The translations under genes and the position numbers were made by a program. From Planctomycetales bacterium (lineage in GTDB: Bacteria > Planctomycetota > UBA11346): a DNA stretch of 11,291 nt. Positions 1 to 6,680 of the stretch are shown piece after piece. Location of the stretch: the NCBI GenBank assembly GCA_025362255.1, contig JANYGY010000048.1:1-11291 (forward strand), in the 5' to 3' direction. How positions within the stretch are numbered: position 1 is the first letter of the stretch; each line of letters starts with the position of its first letter. Below the pieces are notes generated by a model, which worked only from the letters and a program-made list of their open reading frames with translations, did no database searches and had not been told where the DNA came from.

Positions 1-45
1 CAGAAAATTTCCTAGAAAGAGAGTCAGCAAGAGTGCTTTTTTCAT
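1..45 (-). CDS. Partial gene for a secreted protein (signal peptide only; runs off the left edge)
   Basis: Only the first 15 codons are inside the window. Read from the ATG at 45-43 they give MKKALLLTLFLGNFL, a basic start followed by a hydrophobic core, which is typical of a Sec signal peptide. An in-frame GTG at 75-73 would add ten residues (VDSRFTEHHR). It lies 3 nt after an AAGGAG Shine-Dalgarno match (84-79), so either start is possible. The same AAGGAG also lies 1 nt before an out-of-frame ATG (77-75) that opens an 11-codon mini-ORF whose TGA overlaps the ATG at 45. The gene follows the 439-aa secreted protein gene on the same strand after a short gap, so the two may be co-transcribed. 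The function of the mature protein cannot be judged. Confidence 0.55.
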   Translation of the reverse strand, partial: MKKALLLTLFLGNFL

Positions 46-127
46 GCGGTGATGTTCTGTAAATCGCGAGTCCACATGCTCCTTTTCTTATTTACTGTTT
101 AAAGAAAAAGATGCTAGATGATGTTCT

Positions 128-1447
128 TCATGGTTTTTTAACCTCAGGTGGATCGTCCAAAAGCCGGATTGCACCAGCTTGTCGTGGCTCCGCAAACCAT
201 TGGGGGCCGTACGATTGAGTGATGTCTGTGTAAGGTTCGGAAAATTCACGCTCGAGATTGTTGTCGGGCCTCAATAACATGGGCTGAGGTCGCCAGAGCA
301 TGACGCTCTTTCCATTGGAGGTGAAATGCGGATCGAATTGACCGGGGCCAGGTCGTTCTAGATTGCGACTACCGCTGGGATTGAGCCATAGTTTTGTAGT
401 AGGGATAATTTCGTCATCCTTTTCTTCGCCACGAGGTTCACGGTTATGGTGAATGCTGAACTGTAAGATCCCATAGCGCACGGGGGTGCCGGTGCGACGA
501 ATCCACACGAGGCCAGAAATTTGGCCGCCTGTGATATCGTTAGCCGTGAGTTCAAACCGGAGCTTTCGTGAGTATCCGTCGAGTGGCGCTAGGTAGGGAT
601 AGGGCTCATCTGCAATACGCAGGCCACCGCGCCGACACTCCAACTCAAGCCAAATTTTGTAGGGTGTGCCAGGATCCCACCCACCGGTGGAATTCACGCC
701 ACCACGGATGGCTTTGGGATCCGCCACTTCACCGAAACGAAGAATCATATCTTCATCTGCCGCATCAATATCAGTAAGGGTGCGTAAAAGTCGCGGTTCG
801 GCCACTGATCCACGACGTATGAAATCAGCTGCGATAGCAGGGTACGTTCGATCTGGCTGGACCTGACTTGTGTGGCACAAAAATCGAGTGTCTAACAGCA
901 ACTGCTCAGGGCCAGTCGTGCGATAGACTGTTATTTTTTTTGAATAGACCGGCTTCACTGAATACGTTCCTTTTTTGAAGGAATCGATGTCACCTGAAGT
1001 CACGGTCAAAATATCTGGGGTGAAATTTGAGTCCTGATTGTCTCGTTTATAAATGACCCGCTGATCCAAGTAATCGGGATTTACAAATAGACTCATATTG
1101 AACCACCGCTCTGGCGAGGTTACACTAAAAATCCCATTGATATTAGTACTGCCAGATCCCTGCTCCGATGTAAATGCGGGGCTGTTGAAACGTATGGTCC
1201 CCAGGGGATTAGATTTCCACGCAGAGATGGACGACTGCACTAGTATATGATCGATAGGTTTTCCTAATTGATCAACTACTTGCAACGCGATAGATGTACC
1301 CTTAACTCCGGTGCTCGCAACTGCCTCAAGATATTGAGACAGTGCCTTTTCTTGCTGCGGATTCGGCAGATCAGGGTCTATTTTTTCGGCGGAAAATAAG
1401 ATCGTCGATCCCAGGGCGAGGTACAGGGCTATACGATGAATGTACAT
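128..1447 (-). CDS. Secreted protein with transthyretin-like N-terminal domain, function unknown
   Basis: The 439-aa product begins with a clear Sec signal peptide (residues 1-20, ending LFSA). Residues about 52-110 carry the pattern VDQLGKPI followed by TNINGIFSV, as in carboxypeptidase-regulatory-like / transthyretin-like beta-sandwich domains. Residues about 285-365 are rich in beta-type sequence and end in LWLNPSGSRNLE. From memory, this combination is a recurring architecture of exported proteins in Planctomycetota/Verrucomicrobiota-like bacteria, with no assigned role. Two cysteines (C191, C271) could form a disulfide. No lipobox, transmembrane helix or catalytic motif is evident. The ATG overlaps the TAA of the upstream gene (TAATG at 1449-1445), which implies translational coupling; an AAGG lies about 9 nt before the start inside that gene. 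Base composition is visibly less GC-rich than the genes after 2250. The protein could be structural or surface-associated, but this is not established. Confidence 0.8.
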   Translation of the reverse strand: MYIHRIALYLALGSTILFSAEKIDPDLPNPQQEKALSQYLEAVASTGVKGTSIALQVVDQLGKPIDHILVQSSISAWKSNPLGTIRFNSPAFTSEQGSGSTNINGIFSVTSPERWFNMSLFVNPDYLDQRVIYKRDNQDSNFTPDILTVTSGDIDSFKKGTYSVKPVYSKKITVYRTTGPEQLLLDTRFLCHTSQVQPDRTYPAIAADFIRRGSVAEPRLLRTLTDIDAADEDMILRFGEVADPKAIRGGVNSTGGWDPGTPYKIWLELECRRGGLRIADEPYPYLAPLDGYSRKLRFELTANDITGGQISGLVWIRRTGTPVRYGILQFSIHHNREPRGEEKDDEIIPTTKLWLNPSGSRNLERPGPGQFDPHFTSNGKSVMLWRPQPMLLRPDNNLEREFSEPYTDITQSYGPQWFAEPRQAGAIRLLDDPPEVKKP

Positions 1448-2034
1448 TACTGTGCCTTGATCTCGTTGAGAATATCAGACCAAAATTTAAAGTTACTCCC
1501 GATAGTGTAGTTGAACTCTCCGCTATGATAATATTGACCTTCTGTAAAACCGTATTTCGCGAAACAATCAATCGCACTAGTAAACACCGCCTCTTCAAAT
1601 TCAGTAAGCCCATTTGATTGCTGGGTCATCGTGGGGTCAGCACCCACGGCGCGAGACCGAGCCGGAGTGATGAAGGTGAGAATCGCTGCCTGCTCATCAA
1701 TCGTGCCGGCGGCCCACGGAATCGGCTGGAGTAAACCGCCGACCGGGTTGTAAGGTACTGATGGCGGGCGACTGCAGGCATTTAAAAATACATTCCATCG
1801 GTCTTCATGCAGTGGCGGGGTGGTCTGCGGAACGGCACTTCGATTATAGATTTTACCTAGATCACCTTCGCCCGTCGCGCGATAATACATATTGGTATAC
1901 CACGCGCCTGCCGTGGCGAAGTCGACCGCATTAAAGGCGGTGATCCGTTTACTAAATGCTTGGGCCATAGCGCGATGCAACGGAAGCCCATCGACATGCA
2001 GGGTCAAGTCTGGGCTGGCTGAAGGGCGAGCCAC
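1447..2034 (-). CDS. Hypothetical exported protein, start displaced by a probable frameshift
   Basis: This 195-aa reading frame begins at a GTG (2034-2032). I do not recognise its family. It is soluble-looking, rich in aromatic residues and Asn/Thr, contains two cysteines (in NACS and IDCF), and has no signal peptide of its own. The frame stays open upstream to a TAG before 2120 but offers no ATG there. In a different frame, an ATG at 2120 encodes a very good signal peptide that then runs into a stop at 2004. One missing base near 2030 would join the two frames into a protein of about 224 aa with an export signal. That fits the neighbours, which are both exported. The stop codon overlaps the ATG of the 439-aa gene (TAATG), so the two are probably made together. 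If the break is real, the gene may still be read from the GTG or may be inactive. Confidence 0.6.
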   Translation of the reverse strand: MARPSASPDLTLHVDGLPLHRAMAQAFSKRITAFNAVDFATAGAWYTNMYYRATGEGDLGKIYNRSAVPQTTPPLHEDRWNVFLNACSRPPSVPYNPVGGLLQPIPWAAGTIDEQAAILTFITPARSRAVGADPTMTQQSNGLTEFEEAVFTSAIDCFAKYGFTEGQYYHSGEFNYTIGSNFKFWSDILNEIKAQ

Positions 2035-2120
2035 GCAGCGATCGCTTCTGATCCAGCCAACGGCAGGGCATGAATGAGAAAGCCGGTGAAGAGGGCGGAA
2101 ATAATACCGAAATTTCTCAT
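2004..2120 (-). other. Orphan signal-peptide reading frame in front of the 195-aa gene
   Basis: An ATG at 2120-2118 opens a 38-codon frame that starts MRNFGIISALFTGFLIHALP, followed by LAGSEA. This has a basic N-terminus, a hydrophobic core and an AXA-like cleavage context, as in Sec signal peptides. It stops at TGA 2006-2004, and its downstream half overlaps the 195-aa gene in a different frame. Adding a single base in the GCTCGCCC stretch near 2025-2033 would fuse it to that gene. I read it as the lost 5' end of the gene. It could be a sequencing or assembly error, a true frameshift, or a recoding site; no classic slippery heptamer was noticed. Confidence 0.55.
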
Positions 2121-2233
2121 AACTTACAAACTAGTTAATGTCATTATGCTCGTAATCAATCGGTTTAATTTTCGTACTGATGTCCACTTGAGACAAAGCC
2201 ACGTCTGATTTTTTCGCATTCATCGCTGAGATG

Positions 2234-2249
2234 ATCAGGTTAGCCTGAT
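2234..2249. promoter_or_regulatory. Palindromic putative metal-regulator (DtxR/IdeR/SirR-like) operator
   Basis: ATCAGGTTAGCCTGAT is a perfect inverted repeat with 6-bp arms and a TTAG centre. It ends 2 nt before the GTG start of the ABC ATPase gene. Its inner 14 bp (TCAGGTTAGCCTGA) match the TTAGGTTAGCCTAA core recognised by DtxR/IdeR/SirR-type iron or manganese repressors at 12 of 14 positions, and the two differences preserve the symmetry. The position over the start region fits repression. The downstream genes look like metal-chelate or corrinoid uptake, which fits metal control. It could instead act as an RNA hairpin that masks the start. The match is from memory of the consensus and no regulator gene is in the window. 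Confidence 0.4.
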
Positions 2250-2251
2250 TC

Positions 2252-2998
2252 GTGCTCAACGTTTCTCAGCTTTCGGTTCAGCGTGGTCAGATGACGGTGG
2301 TCAATGAGCTGTCGTTGGCGGTCGCGCCGGGCGAGATCGTGGCGTTGATTGGGCCAAATGGCGCGGGCAAATCTACGGCGCTCAAGGCGATCCTTGGGCT
2401 GTTGCCGCACACGGGGCGGGTGTTGGTCGATGGTCAGGTGGTGGCGGAGCTTGAGCCGCGGGCGCGGGCGAGGCGATTGGCGTATGTGCCGCAGCGCAGT
2501 CAGTTGGCGGCGGGGATGAGTGCGCGCAATGTCGTTGCCCAGGGCCGGTTCGCCCATCTCGGCGAGTTGGCGCGCTTGGGGTCTGCTGATCAGGTGGCGA
2601 TCGCAGCGGCGTTGACCCGCTGCTCGGCGGACGATCTGGCCGAGCGGCCCTTCACCCACTTGTCGGTTGGCGAACAGCAGCGCGTGTTGTTGGCGCGGGC
2701 ATTGGCATCCGAGGCGGCAGTGGTGCTGCTCGATGAGCCGACCGCGGCGCTCGATGTCGGGCATGCCTTGGCGTTGTTGGCCTTGCTGCGCGCACTTGCA
2801 GACGATGGCAAAGCACTGCTGGTGGTGCTTCATGATCTGGATCAGGTGGCCCGCCTAGCGGACCGGGTGATCCTCTTGGATCGTGGCCAGGTCCGCGCTC
2901 AGGGCCCGGTGGCCAGCGTGCTGACGGCGGAACATCTGGCGCCGAGCTTTGGCGTCGTGCCGGTGCCGGCGAGCGCCCTCGGCTTTGCGGTGGCATGA
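2252..2998 (+). CDS. ABC transporter ATP-binding protein, FecE/BtuD type
   Basis: The 248-aa protein is a complete ABC ATPase that would power import of a metal chelate, heme or corrinoid across the inner membrane. It shows Walker A GPNGAGKST (34-42), the Q-loop glutamine (Q81 in VPQRS), the signature LSVGEQQ (137-143, where LSGGE is the usual form), Walker B VVLLDEP (157-163), the D-loop ALD (166-168) and the switch histidine H194. The length and the opening LNVSQLSVQ are normal for the FecE/BtuD/HemV group. The start is GTG at 2252, the first start after an in-frame TGA at 2246; no strong Shine-Dalgarno site is visible. The stop overlaps the ATG of the binding-protein gene (ATGA, 2995-2998). 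The expected BtuC/FecC-type permease is not next to it, so the true substrate cannot be fixed. Confidence 0.88.
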   Translation: MLNVSQLSVQRGQMTVVNELSLAVAPGEIVALIGPNGAGKSTALKAILGLLPHTGRVLVDGQVVAELEPRARARRLAYVPQRSQLAAGMSARNVVAQGRFAHLGELARLGSADQVAIAAALTRCSADDLAERPFTHLSVGEQQRVLLARALASEAAVVLLDEPTAALDVGHALALLALLRALADDGKALLVVLHDLDQVARLADRVILLDRGQVRAQGPVASVLTAEHLAPSFGVVPVPASALGFAVA

Positions 2999-3957
2999 TG
3001 AAGGTCCTCAATCTCACCGCCTTGATCGTGGCTTTGACCTTGTCGTTGGTGGCGGTTGCTGGCACTCACGCGCCAGCGGACAAGAGCGCACCAGCTGACA
3101 AGTCAGCGGACAAGTCAGTAGTCGAAAGCACGCCGGCTCAAAAATCTGCACCGCCCGACATCCCCGCCGACGGATTTCAGCGCATCGCCAGTTTAGGCAT
3201 CGTCTCTGATGCGGCGCTGGCAGCGTTGTGCGAGCCGGGACGAGTGGTCGCGGTCAGCGCGTGGAACACCGGCCCGGTGGCGCGATGGTGGGCGGGCAAG
3301 CCGCGCGTGGCGGGGCTCGATGATCTGGAGTCGGTGATCGCCTTGGCTCCGGATCTGGTGCTGGTCAGTAGCGGCGGCGGGGACCTTGATCGACTGGCGC
3401 GCCTGCGCGCTGCGGGATTACGCGTCGAAACTCTTCAACCGATGCGCGGCTTGGCGACCTACACCACCGATCTCGCGCGCATCGGCGAGCTGCTCGAGCG
3501 TGGCCCTGAAGCCCGCCTCATCGGTCAGCGCTTGACCGAGCGCCTGGCGCGGATCGCGGATCCCGCGGCGCCGCGTCCCCGGGCGTTGTACGTCGCGGGG
3601 TTTTCCGGGACCTTGTTCGGGGGCACCGTCGGCACCAGTTATCACGACGTGCTCGTGGCCGCCGGCTGCACGGACGCCGGCGAGCAGAGTTATTCGGGCT
3701 GGCCGCAGTTCAGCGTCGAACAGGTGCTCGCCCTCAAGCCCGAAATCATCGTGACCAAACGCGGCATGGCCGGGCCATTGCAGGCGCTGCCCGGGATGGT
3801 GGCGCTATCCGGCACGCGCTTCATCGAGATCGAGGGGGCGTTGCTTGAGGATCCGGGGCCACGCCTGCTGGAGGCTGCCGAGGCCCTGCATCAGGAGCTG
3901 CATCAGGCTGGAGATCGACCGTCGCCGGCAGATCCAAATAAAGCCACAGCCCGTTGA
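2995..3957 (+). CDS. Periplasmic substrate-binding protein, BtuF/FecB-like
   Basis: The 320-aa product has a signal peptide (residues 1 to about 23) followed by a low-complexity linker (about 26-55) built from repeated PADKS/ADKS units. The helical-backbone type III binding-protein fold starts near residue 62 (RIASLG). Family hallmarks are VIALAPDLVLVSS (114-126), SYHDVLVAAG (215-224), FSVEQVLALKPEIIV (239-253) and PGPRLLEAAEAL (287-298). Such proteins deliver vitamin B12, siderophores or heme to an ABC importer. No lipobox is seen, so it is probably free in the periplasm. Translation is coupled to the ATPase by the ATGA overlap; a second ATG at 2998 is also possible. The last 45 codons overlap the convergent lipoprotein gene. 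The ligand cannot be told from sequence alone. Confidence 0.85.
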   Translation: MMKVLNLTALIVALTLSLVAVAGTHAPADKSAPADKSADKSVVESTPAQKSAPPDIPADGFQRIASLGIVSDAALAALCEPGRVVAVSAWNTGPVARWWAGKPRVAGLDDLESVIALAPDLVLVSSGGGDLDRLARLRAAGLRVETLQPMRGLATYTTDLARIGELLERGPEARLIGQRLTERLARIADPAAPRPRALYVAGFSGTLFGGTVGTSYHDVLVAAGCTDAGEQSYSGWPQFSVEQVLALKPEIIVTKRGMAGPLQALPGMVALSGTRFIEIEGALLEDPGPRLLEAAEALHQELHQAGDRPSPADPNKATAR

Positions 3958-4663
3958 CGTTGACCTGAAATCGCGTCGGTCGCTGTGCGCCGAATGGCTG
4001 CGGCCCGGGAGTGAAGCAGAACGCCATCGCGCCGATGACGGGCTTGCCGTCCTCGCGCAGAGAGGTGCCTGCGAGGCGATAGCGCCACAGCACGCGCAGG
4101 CGGCCCGCCTGTTCTGAAATCTGATTCGGTCGGCCAAACAACGCGACCAGCTCGTCGCCCGTTGGCAGGGTGGTGGTCACGCCGGTGAAATCGACGGCGG
4201 TGGTGGCGTTGCGCTCGATGCGATTGACCGCGACGTGGCCCAGCGAACGCATCGCGCGCAACGCGAGTTCGCGCGGGATGACGCGGAAGATCGCAGGCGG
4301 CAGATCGACAAACGCCAGACGCCCGGCGCGGATGCCGGTGGTCAGCACCAGGATCCGCTCAGCGCTGGCCGGGTCAGGGCCGCCCTCGGCGGGAACGTGG
4401 GTGAACGCATAACTGTTGACCGTCACCTCAGGGCCGACCACGGTCGCGGTGGGCAGGCCGCGGATCAAGGTGTCGAGGTCTTCGCCCAGCAGCAGCGGAC
4501 GGCGGAAGCGCAGTTCCAAACCGGCGTTGTCCGGGACCTCGATCCAGCGATCGAAATCAGCGAACTGGTTTTTCAGATCCAGCAGGCGCAGCCAGACGCA
4601 GCCGCTGAGCAGCAGCGTCGCTGCGAACAGGGCCCCCATGGTCAGCACACAGCGGTAACGCAC
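3821..4663 (-). CDS. Hypothetical lipoprotein
   Basis: The 280-aa protein has a lipoprotein signal: MRYRC start, hydrophobic core, then LLLSGC with the lipidated cysteine at C22. The mature N-terminus (LLDLKNQFADFDRW) and the segment ELVALFGRPNQ (171-181) resemble conserved lipoproteins of unknown role; the latter recalls BamE/SmpA-like motifs, but only weakly. The C-terminal tail, from about residue 246, is rich in Pro and Ala and lies wholly inside the overlap with the binding-protein gene, so it is probably an overprinted extension with little structure. The start is GTG at 4663, chosen because it supplies the two arginines of the signal peptide; an AGGAG lies only 1 nt upstream, which is closer than normal. 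The gene diverges from the recombinase gene with 9 bp between starts. The product is presumably anchored in the outer membrane. Confidence 0.75.
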   Translation of the reverse strand: MRYRCVLTMGALFAATLLLSGCVWLRLLDLKNQFADFDRWIEVPDNAGLELRFRRPLLLGEDLDTLIRGLPTATVVGPEVTVNSYAFTHVPAEGGPDPASAERILVLTTGIRAGRLAFVDLPPAIFRVIPRELALRAMRSLGHVAVNRIERNATTAVDFTGVTTTLPTGDELVALFGRPNQISEQAGRLRVLWRYRLAGTSLREDGKPVIGAMAFCFTPGPQPFGAQRPTRFQVNVNGLWLYLDLPATVDLQPDAAPDAGPRQPPAGVAPDPQATPPRSR

Positions 4664-4672
4664 ACTCCTGGC

Positions 4673-5599
4673 ATGCCCGAGGACGGCGAAATACCAGCGG
4701 CGAACGGCGAAATCGCGACTTTGAGCGGCGGTTTCCTGGCCTACTGCCAGCTCGAACTCGGCTTGTCGGCGAACACGCTGGCAGCTTACCGCAGCGATCT
4801 GCTGAAAATCGGCGAGGCGCTCACCGCGTTGGAGCTGTCCATCACCGCGGTCGGGCCGGATGAAGTGGCGCGCATCCTAGGCTGGTTGCGGGACGAGCGC
4901 GCTAACCGCCCGGCGAGCCTGGCGCGGGCCCTGGTGGCGCTGCGCATGTTCGCGCGCTGGCTGGTGCTCGAGCGCAAGATCGCGCGCGACCGCATCGCGT
5001 TGGCGCCGATGCCGCATCTGTGGAACGAACTGCCAGAGGTGCTGTCGCCAGACGAAGTCGAGCTGCTGCTCGAATCGGTTCCCGACGGCCCGCTGAAAGT
5101 GCGCGACCGGCTGGCCCTCGAATTGCTGTATGCCTGCGGTGGCCGAGCCTCGGAAGTCTGCGGCATCGGGGTCGGCGATTTCAAGGAGAACCGCGCGCTG
5201 GTCCGGCTGCATGGCAAAGGCGACAAGGAGCGGGTGGTGCCGGTGGGTGAAAAGGCGCGCTATTATCTCAGGCGCTATCTCACCGAGCTGCGCCCCACCC
5301 TGCTGAGCAAGCCGAGCGAGGACCATCTGTTGCTCAGTCGTCGCGGTGCGCCGATGTCACGTCAGGCGCTGTGGCGGGTGGTCACCGGCACCGCCGAGAA
5401 CGCCGGCCTTGGCCGCCCGGTCTACACCCATTTGCTGCGTCACAGCTTCGCCACCCACCTGTTGCAGAACGGCGCCGACTTGCGCTCGGTGCAAGAATTG
5501 TTGGGTCATGCGAATCTGACCACGACCCAACGCTACACCCACGTCGATGCCAAACGCTTGGTCGAAATCCACCGCCGGTTTCATCCTCGCGCGCGCTGA
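4673..5599 (+). CDS. xer: Tyrosine recombinase of the XerC/XerD family
   Basis: The 308-aa protein has the length and two-domain plan of Xer recombinases, which resolve chromosome dimers at dif. The N-terminal SAM-like core-binding domain (about 20-105) includes FLAYCQLELGLSANTLAAYR. The catalytic domain (about 122-300) has every active-site residue: R158 (GGRASEV), K182 (HGKGDKER), H253 and R256 (HLLRH), H279 (LLGHA) and the nucleophile Y288 (TQRYTHV). Their spacings match E. coli XerD. I cannot tell XerC from XerD. The start at ATG 4673 leaves a normal 20-residue lead; the frame extends further upstream but only as a shadow of the antisense lipoprotein gene. No Shine-Dalgarno site is apparent, and the promoter must lie within the divergent gene. 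A phage or integron integrase is less likely given the Xer-like length and motif details. Confidence 0.92.
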   Translation: MPEDGEIPAANGEIATLSGGFLAYCQLELGLSANTLAAYRSDLLKIGEALTALELSITAVGPDEVARILGWLRDERANRPASLARALVALRMFARWLVLERKIARDRIALAPMPHLWNELPEVLSPDEVELLLESVPDGPLKVRDRLALELLYACGGRASEVCGIGVGDFKENRALVRLHGKGDKERVVPVGEKARYYLRRYLTELRPTLLSKPSEDHLLLSRRGAPMSRQALWRVVTGTAENAGLGRPVYTHLLRHSFATHLLQNGADLRSVQELLGHANLTTTQRYTHVDAKRLVEIHRRFHPRAR

Positions 5600-5611
5600 C
5601 TCGTTCGAGGT

Positions 5612-5623
5612 CGATTCGAATCG
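5612..5623. repeat. 12-bp palindrome after the recombinase gene
   Basis: CGATTCGAATCG is perfectly palindromic and lies 13 bp past the recombinase stop. Its inner GATTCGAATC occurs again at 10266-10275 within the hairpin repeat after the cytochrome gene, and a related GATCGAATCG occurs at 11265-11274. It may be a regulator site or a remnant of the repeat family. There is no T-run, so a simple terminator is unlikely. Confidence 0.3.
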
Positions 5624-5819
5624 GGCCGCGGCGGATGGACCACGGGGTGGGTCAATCGTTGCTTCATATGGTTCATTGGTTTCAAATGACCGCAAATTTC
5701 CGGCGTTTCCATGATGTCGGCGCTAGCTTCGCAACGGTGCATAGGCATTTTATCAAGGACTGTCCGACTCTGCACCTTGCGCCGTCAGCGATCGGCGGTG
5801 TACGCTCACCCCACTCCAA

Positions 5820-6680
5820 ATGACCCCTGTGATTTCTCCTCAACCGCATCCGCATCAGCTTCCCGATTCCTTGACCCTGGATGTCCTCCAGGCCAACGTC
5901 CGGTTGTTGGCTGAAAAGGAGCGCCTCGAACAAGAGAAGCAGCGGCTGATCGAGATCGATCATCAGCGCACCGAATTCCTTGCGCGCATCAGTCACGATC
6001 TGCGCACGCCGTTGTCGAGCATCCTCGGATTCAGCGATCTGATCCTCACCGGCGAAGGCGGCAAACTCAGCAAGCGCCATCAGGACTTCATCCAGGCGAT
6101 CAACCGCAATGGCCATCAGCTGCTCGCCCTGATCAACGATCTGCTCGACCTCTCGACCCTCGATGCGCGCAAGATGGCGCTTCGTCGCGAGCCGATCGCG
6201 TTGACCGAGCTGGTCGCGGATCTGCGCGCCGCGACGGTGCCGGTGCTGCTCCAGGCTGGCGTCCAGGTCGGTTGGCAATCCGACGCATCCCTGGTGGGCA
6301 AGATGGCCAATCTCGATCGCCGGCGGATGCTCCAGGTGCTCATCAACCTGGTCGACAATGCGCGTAAATTCACTCCCAGTGGTGGCCATGTCGCGGTGAC
6401 CATTGACTCCGACGCGCTCGAATCGCGCTTCACGATCACCGATTCCGGACCTGGAATCCCCGAAGTCGATCGCTCCCGGATCTTCCGTCCGTTCGCCCAT
6501 CGCGGATTGGCGGCAGCCCGTGGCGAAGGGGTCGGCCTGGGTCTGGCGATCGTCAAGGCGATCGTCGATCTGCATGGCGGCACGATCGTTTTGGCTGACA
6601 GCGTTCCGGGATCTGGGTGCTCTTTCAGAGTCCGCATTCCGCAGCATGCAGCGATCAGCGCCGAGACGGTGACCACATGA
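5820..6680 (+). CDS. Cytoplasmic sensor histidine kinase without a sensor domain
   Basis: The 286-aa protein has no membrane segment and no PAS, GAF or HAMP domain. A Pro-rich start is followed by a probable coiled coil (about 20-55, with LLAEKERLEQEKQRLIEI). The HisKA dimerisation domain (about 49-115) carries the phosphorylated H59 in ISHDLRTPLSS. The HATPase_c domain has the N box (LVDNARKF, N180), the G1 box DSGPGI (208-213) and the G2 box GEGVGLGLAIVK (235-246). It should autophosphorylate and pass phosphate to the adjacent regulator, whose ATG overlaps its stop (ATGA, 6677-6680). Input probably comes from a partner protein via the coiled coil. The start ATG at 5820 has no clear Shine-Dalgarno site; a GTG at 5829 is an alternative. 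The long antisense reading frame over this gene is a composition artefact. Confidence 0.9.
   Translation: MTPVISPQPHPHQLPDSLTLDVLQANVRLLAEKERLEQEKQRLIEIDHQRTEFLARISHDLRTPLSSILGFSDLILTGEGGKLSKRHQDFIQAINRNGHQLLALINDLLDLSTLDARKMALRREPIALTELVADLRAATVPVLLQAGVQVGWQSDASLVGKMANLDRRRMLQVLINLVDNARKFTPSGGHVAVTIDSDALESRFTITDSGPGIPEVDRSRIFRPFAHRGLAAARGEGVGLGLAIVKAIVDLHGGTIVLADSVPGSGCSFRVRIPQHAAISAETVTT

Noticed and set aside
2188..2216. Sigma-70 type promoter TTGAGA with a -10 at 2211
   Set aside because: The -35-like hexamer is acceptable, but the -10 position reads TTTTCG, which is too poor to support a call.
2121..2251. Cobalamin riboswitch in front of the BtuD/FecE-like gene
   Set aside because: The gap is only 131 bp and I see no B12-box-like core. 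The palindrome at 2234-2249 explains the symmetry better.
4235..4672. Upstream extension of the recombinase frame by 146 codons
   Set aside because: It is antisense to the lipoprotein gene and gives Gln/Arg-rich sequence. Xer proteins start about 20 residues before the FLAY segment, which fits ATG 4673.
5600..5819. dif recombination site next to the Xer gene
   Set aside because: No 28-bp sequence resembling the conserved dif arms (such as TTATGTTAAAT) is present. The 12-bp palindrome there does not fit.
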